From Nonomuraea polychroma (GTDB taxonomy: Bacteria; Actinomycetota; Actinomycetes; Streptosporangiales; Streptosporangiaceae): a stretch of 64,000 bases of DNA. The notes under the pieces were generated by a model that saw only the letters and a list, made by a program, of their open reading frames with translations, ran no database searches and was not told the origin of the DNA. The DNA is taken from NCBI RefSeq assembly GCF_004011505.1, contig NZ_SAUN01000001.1, positions 3,410,001 through 3,474,000 on the forward strand, written 5' to 3'. Of this stretch, positions 51,838 to 60,894 are shown one piece after another (within the stretch, counting starts at the first letter, position 1; each line of letters begins with the position of its first letter). A program made the translations under genes and the position numbers.

Positions 51838-53115
51838 TCAGGACGTCACGGTCACCGCGTCGAAGAGCTGTTGCGCGTAGTAGATGGAGGTGTAGTACTC
51901 GACGCAGTCCCCCGGACTACGGTTGCTGCCACTGTGGATGCCCGAGGCGCGCGCACCTCCCTGCACGGGCTTGTAGACGGCGCCACCCGAGTCGCCTCCG
52001 TTGGTGCAGGCACCGGTGTAGTTGGTGGTCTTGACCACCGGTGACATCGTCTGGCCGTTGTCGTATGTCACCGTCACGAAGTTGTCCACGACCTTGTAGC
52101 CACATGTCGTGCCGGTCGTGCCCCCGCTCACGCACATCGAGTCACCGACGGCCGGGTGGCCGGTCTGCGTCGACACCACGGGGACCGAGGTCGTCGCACG
52201 GGCGCCACCGCTGTAGATGCGAGGCTCGACGCCGGACACGCGGATCACCGAGATGTCGCCGTACTTCGTGGAGCCGATGTCGCAACTGTCGCCCGTAGAC
52301 GCGCACAGTGAGTTCTGGTAGCCCTTGCTGGTGCCGATGACGTTGTCCCAGACCGTGGCGGCCGTGTTCGCCGTCGCCGCGTCCAGGGGGGTCGGGCTGT
52401 TGCAGTGTCCGGCTGTGACGAGGAACTTCTTCGAGCGGTCCGGGCGCATCATCGCAAACGCCGTGGAGCAACCAGACGTTTCACCGACCGGGCTCCCCGG
52501 GATCCCCCAGCCGGAGCCGCCCCAGTAGGGATACCGGTCACGCCAGCGGTCAGGCCCGTCCTGCAGGCTGGGTCTGGTTTCCTGATGAACCGTGACTGCA
52601 TCGCCATACCTGGCGGCCAGCTGCGCCCTGGCCTCGTCGGTGACGGTCTCCAGGCCGACGCGGACAGCGTTGTGTTCCCAGTCCATTCCCGTGCTGGCGA
52701 TGGGGACCGAGGCGACCGTATCGAGCGCGATGATCTCGTTGGCCAGCCGTTGCAGGTCCGCGAAGCTGCGGGCGGCCGTACGCGTGGCGCCTGCCGCGCC
52801 GACCGCGGATCGGGCGGTGGACCGGGTACGTGCCGACGCGCTGGGCGGAAGGGCGGCGACCACCTGCTCGCTCGCCTTGTCGTACCAGACGCCGGCCCAC
52901 TGCGCCGGGTCCTTGACCATCCTCCGGTTGAGATCCTCGATGCGCTTGATGGCCTCTTCCGGTGGCTCCACCGGTTCGGACGTGTCGGCAAGGGGAGCGA
53001 GCGGGCGGTCGTACGCGCTCGCGGGAACGGCAGGGCTCAGGGAGAGCGTGGCCACGGCGATCGTGGAGGCGAAGATCGCTAATCCGCGGCGGCTCGTTGG
53101 ACGGACACTGACCAC
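51838..53115 (-). CDS. Secreted S1-family serine protease
   Basis: A 425-residue chymotrypsin-fold protease. Signal peptide (about 9-34), a helical pro-region (about 45-190), then the catalytic domain with His237 in VTAGHC, Asp287 in YGDISVI and Ser376 in GGDSGGAV. Six or more Cys suit three disulfides. It is related to streptogrisin-like secreted proteases. Start at GTG 53115. A 12-bp dyad (53174-53203) lies upstream. Confidence 0.9.
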   Translation of the reverse strand: MVSVRPTSRRGLAIFASTIAVATLSLSPAVPASAYDRPLAPLADTSEPVEPPEEAIKRIEDLNRRMVKDPAQWAGVWYDKASEQVVAALPPSASARTRSTARSAVGAAGATRTAARSFADLQRLANEIIALDTVASVPIASTGMDWEHNAVRVGLETVTDEARAQLAARYGDAVTVHQETRPSLQDGPDRWRDRYPYWGGSGWGIPGSPVGETSGCSTAFAMMRPDRSKKFLVTAGHCNSPTPLDAATANTAATVWDNVIGTSKGYQNSLCASTGDSCDIGSTKYGDISVIRVSGVEPRIYSGGARATTSVPVVSTQTGHPAVGDSMCVSGGTTGTTCGYKVVDNFVTVTYDNGQTMSPVVKTTNYTGACTNGGDSGGAVYKPVQGGARASGIHSGSNRSPGDCVEYYTSIYYAQQLFDAVTVTS

Positions 53116-53173
53116 TGGACGGCTCCTTCAGGGTTGCCGGGGGAGGGGCGACCACGGCGCTCCGCTGACCGCG

Positions 53174-53203
53174 CCCCGATTACGGGTCGGACCGTAATCG
53201 GGG
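53174..53203. promoter_or_regulatory. Perfect 12-bp inverted repeat upstream of S1 protease
   Basis: CCCCGATTACGG (53174-53185) and CCGTAATCGGGG (53192-53203) with a 6-base loop, about 60 bp upstream of the protease GTG. Possible operator or leader hairpin. Confidence 0.6.
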
Positions 53204-53322
53204 TCAACGATCTCGGTCAACCGTGGCGAGCGCGGGCTGTGTGACCAGGCATTTCGGCCTTTCCCGAGCTGTGGCCTGGATCGTTTGCCCAGGTCGGAGG
53301 GGTTGGTCGACACACGTGAAAC

Positions 53323-53344
53323 GCCCGGCACCTATCTGCCGGGC
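53323..53344. terminator. Short hairpin in intergenic region
   Basis: GCCCGGCA (53323-53330) and TGCCGGGC (53337-53344), perfect 8-bp arms, 6-base loop. No gene ends just before it on either strand. Confidence 0.35.
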
Positions 53345-53646
53345 CCGGCATGTTCCTGCCTGAACACCGAATCGGTGACCCCACCCTGCGAGCGCGACCG
53401 AGAAGGGGGATGGGCCACGGCCCCAGCGGATGCCTTACTCGCTGGGGACGGGGGGCGTTCACGACGTTGGGCCGCCAGCACGTACGGGTGGGCAGCTCCG
53501 GCCGCTGGGTCAGGGTGTGCTCGATGCGCTCCAGCTTGGTCTCGACGCATTTATCTCGATCGGTGATATCTGCCGGTTCGGATTGCTTCTGGCTCCTTGG
53601 GATGACCCAGCGATGCAATGGACGAGATCATCAGGAAGGAGCCGAG

Positions 53647-54147
53647 ATGTCTTTGACCAGCCCTCACACCTGGGATGCGGTGGTCGTCCCAGAGGGTTCG
53701 GCGGAAGTGGTGGAGCTGTCGCAAGGGGGTGCGTTCCGGTTGCTGGTCGACGCCAGCGCGACCAGCCGCGCGTTCAGCGCGAACCGCCTCACGCTGAGCC
53801 TTGGCGTCGACGGCGCCAAGCCGCATTACCACGCATTGTCGTCAGAGTTGTTCTACGTGCTCGCAGGGACGACGGAGTTCCTGCTCGGCGAGCGGATCGT
53901 CACCGCTGGGCGAGGAAGCCTGGTCGCCGTTCCGCCGAAGGTGGTCCACGCCTTCGGCGCGGCCCCGGACTCGACGGCCGACCTGCTCGTGATCATGGCG
54001 CCCGGGGTCGAGCGGTTCGAATACTTCAGGCGGCTCGGGCGGATCTCGCACGGCCAGGACTCCTTTGACAGCCTGCTGCCCGAGCAGGACCGCTTCGACG
54101 TCCACTTCGCCGACTCCACGGCCTGGCCGCGGGCGCGGGCCCGATGA
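53647..54147 (+). CDS. Cupin-domain protein
   Basis: A 166-residue cupin: PHYHALSSELFYVLAGTTEF (first metal motif with HxH and Glu) and SLVAVPPKVVHAFGA (second motif). Probably a sensor or small enzyme. AGGAAGGAG is upstream of the ATG. The MFS transporter gene follows 31 bp later on the same strand. Confidence 0.85.
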   Translation: MSLTSPHTWDAVVVPEGSAEVVELSQGGAFRLLVDASATSRAFSANRLTLSLGVDGAKPHYHALSSELFYVLAGTTEFLLGERIVTAGRGSLVAVPPKVVHAFGAAPDSTADLLVIMAPGVERFEYFRRLGRISHGQDSFDSLLPEQDRFDVHFADSTAWPRARAR

Positions 54148-54178
54148 CCGGGATCGTTCGGGAAGAGAGAAGGCAGCC

Positions 54179-55525
54179 ATGACATCCAGGCTTGTCGATC
54201 GAGCGTCCGCCAAGGCGGCCGTCTCGGTCGGGGCCGTCTCGGCCGCCATCCGGCTTGGCACGCTGTTCGGGCCCGCCGTGTTCGGCGTCACAGCGGCCGG
54301 TGTGGCCCTGCCGGAGGTGGCGCTCGCCTTGCGTGCCGGGCCCGCCGTGGCCTGGGTCCTCACCGTCCATGCGCTCGCGCTGGGCATCGGCACCGCGGTG
54401 TTCGGGCGGCTGGCCGACTCGTGGGGAGTCCGGGCGGCCTTGGCCGTCGGTTCATTCGTTCTCGCCGCCGGCACGCTGGCCTGCTTCGCCGCGCCGAACC
54501 TGGGCCTGCTGATAGCGGGCCGTCTGGTCCTGGCGGCCGGATCGGGCGCGATGACCTCCTGCGCCCTGGCTCTCCTGGCCGCTGCCGACACGGCCGAGCG
54601 GCCCAAGCTGCTGGCCACGTACGGCGGGATCATGGCGATCTTCGCAGCCGGCGCCACACTGGCCGGCGGGATCGCGACCACCTGGCTGTCGTGGCGGGTC
54701 ACGCTGGTCCTCCCGGCGCTCTCCCTGCTCGCCGTGCCGTTCTGTGTGCCCCTGGCCACCAGGCGGGGCTCGCGTCGGCCGATCGACGCGATCGGCGCGG
54801 CCCTGCTCACGCTCGCGGTCAGTTCGCTGGTGTTGCTGATCCAGTCGCAGGCGCTGAGCCTGCCGCTTGGGGCCGTCGCGGCGATCGGGGGCGTGGTCGC
54901 GCTGTGCGCCTTGGGCCTGAACCGGCGGGTACGACGCCGTCCGGAGGGTTTCGTGCCGCTGCCGGTGGCAACCGACGCGGGGTTCTGGCTGGCGGCGCTC
55001 ATCGGTACCGGCGTCTACGGCGGCCTGTTCGCCATGATGTACGCGGCACCCCAGATCCTGGGCAAGACCTACGGCTGGGCTGTGCTGTCCATCGGATTCG
55101 CCCTGCTGCCGGGTGCCGTGTTGGGCGCCGTGTCATCGCGGAGGGCAAGCAGGCTCGGAACCGTGACAAGCCGCCGGCTCCTGGCAGGCGTCGCCGCCGC
55201 CACTGCGGCCGCCATGGCGATCGCCGGTACGGCGGGCGGCGGCCCGTACATCCTCGTCGCGGCGACCTCGCTGGCGTTGGCGTCGTTCGCCGTCACCCAG
55301 GTGGTCATCACCGGGGAGATGTCGGCCCGGCTGCCGATTCCCCGGCGCGGCGCCGGGATGGGGCTGCTCAACCTCACCTTCTTCGTCGGCGGCGGCATCG
55401 GCTCCGCCGTCGCAGGGGCGCTGGCCCCATGGATGGGGTTGCCCGGCTCAGTCGCCGCCACCGCCTGCTTCCCCTTGATCGCGGCGGTGGTGGCGCTGAC
55501 CCGGGTACGCCCACCCCGGCAGTAG
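54179..55525 (+). CDS. MFS drug/metabolite transporter
   Basis: A 448-residue MFS protein, about 13-14 hydrophobic helices. Motif A is GRLADSWGVRAALAVGSF and the antiporter-type motif C is near AGATLAGGIATTWLSWR. It resembles drug:H+ antiporters of the DHA2 type. It probably forms an operon with the cupin gene. It converges on the LysR gene. Confidence 0.87.
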   Translation: MTSRLVDRASAKAAVSVGAVSAAIRLGTLFGPAVFGVTAAGVALPEVALALRAGPAVAWVLTVHALALGIGTAVFGRLADSWGVRAALAVGSFVLAAGTLACFAAPNLGLLIAGRLVLAAGSGAMTSCALALLAAADTAERPKLLATYGGIMAIFAAGATLAGGIATTWLSWRVTLVLPALSLLAVPFCVPLATRRGSRRPIDAIGAALLTLAVSSLVLLIQSQALSLPLGAVAAIGGVVALCALGLNRRVRRRPEGFVPLPVATDAGFWLAALIGTGVYGGLFAMMYAAPQILGKTYGWAVLSIGFALLPGAVLGAVSSRRASRLGTVTSRRLLAGVAAATAAAMAIAGTAGGGPYILVAATSLALASFAVTQVVITGEMSARLPIPRRGAGMGLLNLTFFVGGGIGSAVAGALAPWMGLPGSVAATACFPLIAAVVALTRVRPPRQ

Positions 55526-55554
55526 TCCCTTCCCGAAGCGGCCGCAGGCCCGGC

Positions 55555-56472
55555 TCATCCGCCTGGGTCCCCGCCCGTAGCCGATGGCGCCTGGCCCGGT
55601 AGCAGCTGGGGCTTGAGCGCGGTGAGGAGCTGTCTGATCGGAGCAGCCAGCGGTGCGGCGCGGACGGCGAGAGAGGTCACGACGGCGGGCTCGGCCAGCG
55701 GGCGGACGGCGATTCCCGGTACGGAAGGAAATCCCGAGACCTCGTAGAAGACGGTCCAGGAGGGAGCGTCGGTGGCCATCTCGGAGAGCGTCTCGCGCAG
55801 ACTGGTGAACGGCGGTCCCGGCGGCGGTGCGATACCGGCGGCGCGGCAGGCCGCGGTGATCAGATCGTGGAAGGGCGGATTCTTCTCGCGCGGAGCCAGC
55901 CGCAGCGGCAGGCAGGCGAGCTGTTCCAGACGCAGCCGAGGCTCAGCGGCCAGCACGTGGTCGGCGGGGAGCGCGGCGAACAAGGGATCGGTCCACACGG
56001 GGATAAGCCGCAGGCCGGGCACTGCCGCCTGAGCGCGGACCAAGGCGGCCTCCAGCCGTCCCTCCCGGACTGCGGCCAGCCGCTCGGCCGGCGGGGCCTG
56101 CTTGAGCCGCACCCGGAGCCGGGGTGCGATCACGGCCAGCTCGGCGAGGCCGCGGGAGAGCCGGTCTCCCGTGCTGTGGATCGCGCCCAGCCGCAGGACG
56201 CCGTCGGTACCGTCGGCGATGCCGGCCGCCACCCCTCGCAGACGATCCGCCGCCCCCAGCACGGTCCGCACCTCCGGCAGCAGCCGCTCTCCCGCAGCCG
56301 AGAGGCGCACATGGCGGGTGGAGCGGTCGAACAGCCTCACCCCCAGCTCGCGTTCGAGCCTGCGGACCTGCTGGCTCACCGCGGACTGCACGATGTTGAG
56401 GCGTTCGGCGGCCCGGGCGAAGCCACCCTCTTCCGCGACCGCGACAAAGTACTGAAGCTGCCGGAGTTCCAC
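55555..56472 (-). CDS. LysR-family transcriptional regulator
   Basis: A 305-residue LysR regulator: ELRQLQYFVAVAEEGGFARA, recognition helix IVQSAVSQQVRRLERELGVR and LFDRSTRHVRLSAAG, then the type-2 periplasmic-binding-fold effector domain. GTG at 56472. It may regulate the convergent MFS operon, but LysR targets are usually divergent, and no divergent gene starts nearby except the lipoprotein gene at about 56641. Confidence 0.92.
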   Translation of the reverse strand: MELRQLQYFVAVAEEGGFARAAERLNIVQSAVSQQVRRLERELGVRLFDRSTRHVRLSAAGERLLPEVRTVLGAADRLRGVAAGIADGTDGVLRLGAIHSTGDRLSRGLAELAVIAPRLRVRLKQAPPAERLAAVREGRLEAALVRAQAAVPGLRLIPVWTDPLFAALPADHVLAAEPRLRLEQLACLPLRLAPREKNPPFHDLITAACRAAGIAPPPGPPFTSLRETLSEMATDAPSWTVFYEVSGFPSVPGIAVRPLAEPAVVTSLAVRAAPLAAPIRQLLTALKPQLLPGQAPSATGGDPGG

Positions 56473-56640
56473 TCATCCTCCCGCCATCACCGCCGTTCGC
56501 GTGGGCTCCTGCCTGGTTCTGGAGCGTACATGGGCAGCAGACCAAGCGGACGGCCCCTGCTCGCTTGAGTGCTGACTTGGGTGCGAGTGGCGCTCCGTAC
56601 ACTGCCGGGGAGTCGCACACGGCGTAGGGGGTTTGTAGAC

Positions 56641-57948
56641 GTGTCAGATCTGGAGATCGTTGCAGAGGCCGCCACGCTGGTGTCGTGGGGAACCGCTCAA
56701 CGAGGTCACCGCCCATCTCAAGCATCGCGTGCTCTGAGCGCCAAGCGCCTGGCCGCGTTATGCGCAGCTGCCATCCTAGGCGCGGGGTGCGCCGCCGTGC
56801 CGCCGCCCCGCGGTGCACCCGCGCCGACCGCCACCTCCCCCAGCGTCGCCGCGGCAACCCCCAAACCCTCTCCAGTCCGTACGACCCGGGGCCGGGGCTG
56901 GCGGCTCGAGTACGTCGGCGACCAGCGCGGAATCCGGCTGAATGCGGTCGCAGCCAGCGGCCCGCGCGACGTGTGGGCGCTCGGCAGCCCGGACGAAGGC
57001 ACCGGCCAACTGCTGCTCCTGCACTTCGACGGCCAGCGTTGGCGCGAGCGCCCTGCACCCGAGGTGACGTGGGACTCCAAAGATTACGAGAGGTTTCCCG
57101 CGCTGGTGGCGACCGGACCGCGCGACGCCTGGATCTTCGCCGCCACCTCCGCTTTGGCCGCGCACCACTGGGACGGCGAGCGCTGGAGCAGGGTCCCGCT
57201 ACCGGACATGGACTACGACCGGGGCGAGCGGGCCGGTGCCACCGCCCTCGCGCCCGACGACATGTGGCTGGTGGTTGGAGATCACGCCGCGCACTGGGAC
57301 GGGCGAGCCTGGACGGTCATGCGCCTGCCCGCCTGGGCGGCGTCGGTGTCGGCCGCGACGCCCGACCAGGTGTGGGCGGTCGGCAGCACCAGCCAGCCGC
57401 TCGCGCAGGGGAGCTCCGGCTCACAGGCGGCGACCATGCGCTGGGACGGCCGGTCATGGCAGCTGGTCCCCGCGCCTGAGGACCGCACGCCGAGCAAGGA
57501 GATCAACAGCCAGGGCAAGCCGGACGGCAGCATCCCGTCGATCATGCTCACCCAGGTCGTCGCCCACGGTCCCGGCAACGTGTGGGCGATCGGCACCCGC
57601 ACGGTGTTCGACTACGAGGACGGCAGCAGCAGTACCACGATCGCCATGCGCTGGGACGGCATGGCCTGGTCGCTGGTTCCGGGCTCGGCCGACGTCAGCG
57701 CGTCCGGCTCCGACGGCGCAAACGGGATCATCCTGGTCGACTCGGAGGCCGCCGAGAGCGGCTTGAGCGGAACCATCCGTGTCGCGCCCGACGGCAGCCG
57801 GACCGAGATACCGCCGATGGCGGGGGCGAACCGCAGGCGCGAGGTCGGCGTCTCCGCGGTGAGCGCGGTGCCCGGGACGAGGACGGTCTACGCAGTCGGC
57901 CTCGCCTATGGCAAGAACTTCGGCCCCATGATCGCCCGCTACCGCTGA
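56641..57948 (+). CDS. Propeller-like lipoprotein
   Basis: 435 residues. Lipoprotein signal (RLAALCAAAILGAGC), a Pro/Thr-rich linker, then about six repeats with the core WDGxxW (HWDGERWSRVP, HWDGRAWTVMR, MRWDGRSWQLVP, MRWDGMAWSLVP) and GPRDVWALGSP-type strands, indicating a beta-propeller. The N-terminus is uncertain: from GTG 56641 the lipobox Cys is at position 50, long for a lipoprotein, and the preceding sequence may derive from another gene. Surface role unknown. Confidence 0.7.
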   Translation: MSDLEIVAEAATLVSWGTAQRGHRPSQASRALSAKRLAALCAAAILGAGCAAVPPPRGAPAPTATSPSVAAATPKPSPVRTTRGRGWRLEYVGDQRGIRLNAVAASGPRDVWALGSPDEGTGQLLLLHFDGQRWRERPAPEVTWDSKDYERFPALVATGPRDAWIFAATSALAAHHWDGERWSRVPLPDMDYDRGERAGATALAPDDMWLVVGDHAAHWDGRAWTVMRLPAWAASVSAATPDQVWAVGSTSQPLAQGSSGSQAATMRWDGRSWQLVPAPEDRTPSKEINSQGKPDGSIPSIMLTQVVAHGPGNVWAIGTRTVFDYEDGSSSTTIAMRWDGMAWSLVPGSADVSASGSDGANGIILVDSEAAESGLSGTIRVAPDGSRTEIPPMAGANRRREVGVSAVSAVPGTRTVYAVGLAYGKNFGPMIARYR

Positions 57949-58139
57949 GTTCCACCCGCGTGACGGTCGGCCAATCCACTACCCATGACCTCGACACCGG
58001 CGACCACATGGTCATCAAGCGCCACGCCAGCTTACTTCTTCAGCCAGTTCGAGAACCTCTCGGTCAGGTTCTTCGGCCCGTCCGCGAGCCTCTGCATCCC
58101 GCGTGCGACTACCTGAGCGAGGTGTTCACCGGCCGGCAC

Positions 58140-58440
58140 CCCATCTTCGCTCGGCGACGCCGCCCACCTCATGCCGCCCTTCGGCATCGGCGCCAACCTC
58201 GCCCTGATCGACGGCAGCGACCTGGCCACAGCCATCGCGACCCACCCCGACCTCGGCCAGGCCACCGCTGCTTACGAACAGATCATGCTGCCCAACCCCC
58301 GAGCAGACCGCGCCCCGGCACAACGCGCGCATCGTCACCCGCGCCAAGACCCACACGGCGATCATCGAGCTCAAGAACGGCCCCGGCCAGGGCGACATCC
58401 TCATCCTCGCCCCAACGCCCCCGAACCATCCTGCCCCTAA
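58140..58440 (+). pseudogene. FAD-dependent monooxygenase C-terminal remnant
   Basis: SLGDAAHLMPPFGIGANLAL and IDGSDLATAIATHPDLGQAT with AAYEQIMLP match the GD motif and following helix of group A flavoprotein monooxygenases. No N-terminal Rossmann motif upstream; the frame after MLPNP is out of register. It is a remnant of a larger gene. Confidence 0.65.
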
Positions 58441-58451
58441 CCCAACGATAA

Positions 58452-58465
58452 CAATACCGGTATTG
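58452..58465. promoter_or_regulatory. Perfect 14-bp palindrome upstream of XRE gene
   Basis: CAATACCGGTATTG is self-complementary over its whole length and lies 27 bp before the XRE ATG. It fits an autoregulatory operator. Confidence 0.6.
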
Positions 58466-58491
58466 ATATCCCGGGGGTGTAGAATGGAGGC

Positions 58492-58743
58492 ATGGTACGA
58501 CCTCCGCTCACTCCCGAGGAACGCCTGCGCGGCGAACACCTCGGCCACCTGCTGCGCCAAGCCCGCGGCGAGCGCAGCATCGTCGAGGTCGCCGCGGCCG
58601 CCGGCATGTCCGCCGAGACCCTCCGCAAGATCGAAACCGGCCGGATCGCCACACCCGCGTTCTTCACCATCGCCGCGCTGGCCGACGTGCTCGGTGTCTC
58701 CCTCGACCAGCTCGCCACCCGCTCCACCCCCGCACCCACCTGA
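58492..58743 (+). CDS. XRE-family helix-turn-helix regulator
   Basis: An 83-residue protein consisting of an XRE/Cro HTH only: LRQARGERSIVEVAAAAGMS, AETLRKIETGRIATP, LADVLGVSLDQLA. GGAGG is five bases before the ATG. A perfect palindrome upstream may be its operator. Possibly part of a small regulatory or toxin-antitoxin-like unit, but no toxin is seen. Confidence 0.87.
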   Translation: MVRPPLTPEERLRGEHLGHLLRQARGERSIVEVAAAAGMSAETLRKIETGRIATPAFFTIAALADVLGVSLDQLATRSTPAPT

Positions 58744-58867
58744 CAACCGGGGGAGCAGCGGGCACGCCCGCCTCGGCCGGCCATGCCCCGGACGAGCCGG
58801 GCAGCCCGCCGTACGCCGGACAGGCCCGGCAGCGTCACGCGCCGGACGGGCCGGGGGCAGCGCCCTC

Positions 58868-59821
58868 CTAAACCAGCGCCAGCTGCGCCACCCGAGGCTC
58901 ACGCCGCTGCGCCACCACCGGGCCGCACTCCATCCCGTACACCCGGCACAACTGCGCGATCTGCCCCGTGATCCGCCCCTCATAATCGGCCGACGGCAAC
59001 CCCGACCGGTCGTACAACTCCTCATAACGGGTCACCAACTGCGGATGCGCCCGCCCCAGCCACTCCAGATACCACGCCCGCGTCCCCGGCGGCAGCCGGA
59101 GCACCACCGGCTCCACCGCCCGCACACCCGTCCCCGCGATCCGCCGCACCGTCGCCGCCAGCTGATCGGCCGCATCACTCAACAGCGGCAACACCGGCGC
59201 CATCAGCACCCGGACCGCCACCCCCGCCTCCACCAGCGACGACACCAGCTCCAGGCGGGCCTGCGCCGTCGGCGCGCCCGGCTCCACGGCCCGCCGGATC
59301 CGCTCATCGACGAACGCGATCGACACCGCCACCTGCGCTCCCGCCTCCGCCAGCAACGCGGCATCACGCAACACCAGCGCACCCTTGGTGTAGACGGTGA
59401 ACGGCACCCCCGCCTCCGCCAGCGCCCCGATCACCCCCGGCATCAACCGGTAGGTCTCCTCCGCCGCCTGGTAGCAGTCACCACTGACCCCGACCGCCAG
59501 CTCCTCACCACCCCAGCGCGCCAGATCCGCCCGCAACCGCGCCACCGCGTTCGGCTTCACCACGATCCGCGTGTCGAAATCCCGCCCCGCGTCCAAACCC
59601 AGCCGGCGATGACCCGCGCGGGCGCCACAGCCGCGGCAGGCATGGGCGCACCCACGGTAGGGAGAGACGGCCCACCGCTGCGCGATGCCCGCGGCCTGCG
59701 GCACCCGCTCGATCATCGTGCGGGCCTGCATCTCAAGGAAATCACCGCGCACCACCGCGCGCCGCTCGATCAGCGGACGATCGTCGGCGGCGTCAACAAG
59801 CGGAAGCGCGTCCCAACCCAC
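58868..59821 (-). CDS. Radical SAM protein (Rv2578c-like/SPL-like)
   Basis: A 317-residue radical SAM protein with the 4Fe-4S motif Cys58-x3-Cys62-x2-Cys65 (YRGCAHACRGCGARAGH). LGLDAGRDFDTRIVVKPNA and GDCYQAAEETYRLMPGVI are typical of the Rv2578c/spore-photoproduct-lyase-like family. Its reaction is unknown. It is divergent from the SMR operon, with 183 bp between. Confidence 0.9.
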   Translation of the reverse strand: MGWDALPLVDAADDRPLIERRAVVRGDFLEMQARTMIERVPQAAGIAQRWAVSPYRGCAHACRGCGARAGHRRLGLDAGRDFDTRIVVKPNAVARLRADLARWGGEELAVGVSGDCYQAAEETYRLMPGVIGALAEAGVPFTVYTKGALVLRDAALLAEAGAQVAVSIAFVDERIRRAVEPGAPTAQARLELVSSLVEAGVAVRVLMAPVLPLLSDAADQLAATVRRIAGTGVRAVEPVVLRLPPGTRAWYLEWLGRAHPQLVTRYEELYDRSGLPSADYEGRITGQIAQLCRVYGMECGPVVAQRREPRVAQLALV

Positions 59822-59967
59822 ACCGTCCAGTGGAACACGTATTCGACTACGTTTTCAAGCAGTTCCGCCCATCGCGCAAGCGGGGGAGAGCCGGGGAGAG
59901 GCCGCACCGGCCGCACGACCACCGCCCACCCCCGCCCCGCGACCGGCGGCGGCCCCCGGGATAAACT

Positions 59968-60004
59968 GGGACACCCGTACCACTTTTCCTCCTGGGGGAC
60001 ACCC
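59968..60004 (+). promoter_or_regulatory. Direct repeat GGGACACCC before SMR gene
   Basis: GGGACACCC occurs at 59968-59976 and 59996-60004, the second adjoining the SMR ATG. ATAAACT just upstream could be the -10 box. Possibly an operator for the TetR protein encoded in the same operon. Confidence 0.4.
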
Positions 60005-60328
60005 ATGGCCTGGCTCCTGCTCGCCCTCGCCATCGCCTCCGAAGTCCTGGCCACCTCCGCACTCAAACTCAGCAACGGCTTCACCCACCTCGGCTGGACC
60101 CTCCTCGTCGCCGCCGGCTACATCACCTCCTTCACCCTGCTGTCCCAAGCACTCAAACTCCACCTCGAGATGGGCACCGCCTACGCCATCTGGTCAGGCG
60201 CCGGCACCGCCGCCATCGCCCTCATCGGCGCCGCCTTCCTGGGCGAGACCCTCACCCCCCTCAAGATCGCCGGCATCCTCCTCATCGTCGGCGGCGTCGT
60301 CGTCCTCAACCTCGCAGGTGGCCAGTGA
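60005..60328 (+). CDS. Small multidrug resistance (SMR) family exporter
   Basis: A 107-residue SMR protein, four helices. The essential Glu is in IASEVLATSALK, and YAIWSGAGTAAIALIG carries the conserved Tyr and Trp. It works as an antiparallel dimer exchanging cations for protons. First gene of a five-gene unit in which every junction overlaps (GTGA, ATGA). Confidence 0.92.
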   Translation: MAWLLLALAIASEVLATSALKLSNGFTHLGWTLLVAAGYITSFTLLSQALKLHLEMGTAYAIWSGAGTAAIALIGAAFLGETLTPLKIAGILLIVGGVVVLNLAGGQ

Positions 60329-60894
60329 ACCGGCAGCCCGCCCCCGCACCCCACACCGCCACCCAAGCCCGCGGCCGCCGCCGCCGCGCCACCCTCCTTG
60401 ACGCCGCAGTCGACCTGCTCACCGAAGGGGGATTCGCCGCCATCACCCACCGCGCCGTCGCCCAGCGCGCCCGCCTGCCCCTGGCCGCCACCACCTACTA
60501 CTTCACCTCCCGCGACCAGCTCCTGGCCGAAGCCTTCGCCCAGCTCGTCGACACCGAACTGGCCACCACCCGCACCTGGATCACCGACCACGGCCTGACC
60601 GGCCTGCCCGACCACCTCGCCACCGCCGACCGCACCCGCCAGCTCGGCCTGTGGGAGCTGTACGTCCACGCCGGCCGCGACCCCGCACTCCGGCAGATCG
60701 CCCGCCGCTGGACCGACGGCTGCATCCACCTCATCGCCGACGCCCTCCACCTCGGCCACACCGACCCCCGCGCCCGCCTCCTCTACACCACCGTCTCAAC
60801 CCTCTGGCTGGAACACATCGTCGAACAACGCCCCCTCGACGACACCCGCAGCCTGCTCACCCTCGCCATCGAAAACACATTGCGCCCCCCATGA
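60325..60894 (+). CDS. TetR-family transcriptional regulator
   Basis: A 189-residue TetR regulator: RRRATLLDAAVDLLTEGGFA, recognition helix LPLAATTYYFTSRDQLLAE. The GTG at 60325 overlaps the SMR stop. Probably represses its own operon. Confidence 0.91.
   Translation: MNRQPAPAPHTATQARGRRRRATLLDAAVDLLTEGGFAAITHRAVAQRARLPLAATTYYFTSRDQLLAEAFAQLVDTELATTRTWITDHGLTGLPDHLATADRTRQLGLWELYVHAGRDPALRQIARRWTDGCIHLIADALHLGHTDPRARLLYTTVSTLWLEHIVEQRPLDDTRSLLTLAIENTLRPP

Larger units (their letters stand above)
53116..53646. other. Intergenic region between S1 protease and cupin genes
   Basis: 530 bp without a confident gene. It has a perfect 12-bp dyad (53174-53203) and a terminator-like hairpin (53323-53344). 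A minus-strand frame near 53500-53600 (VETKLERIEHTLTQRPELPT) reads like an amphipathic helix but has no recognised context. Confidence 0.5.
57949..58491. other. Intergenic region with oxygenase remnant and XRE promoter
   Basis: Between the propeller lipoprotein and the XRE gene there is no intact gene. It holds a fragment of an FAD-dependent monooxygenase (58140-58320) and, just before the XRE gene, a perfect palindrome (58452-58465). Confidence 0.6.

Noticed and set aside
53217..53618. 133-codon minus-strand frame in the protease/cupin gap
   Set aside because: Only a short helical segment looks protein-like; no start context or family.
59822..60004. Guanidine (ykkC-type) riboswitch before the SMR gene
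   Set aside because: No ACGR-loop hairpins or ykkC core could be recognised; a short direct repeat is present instead.
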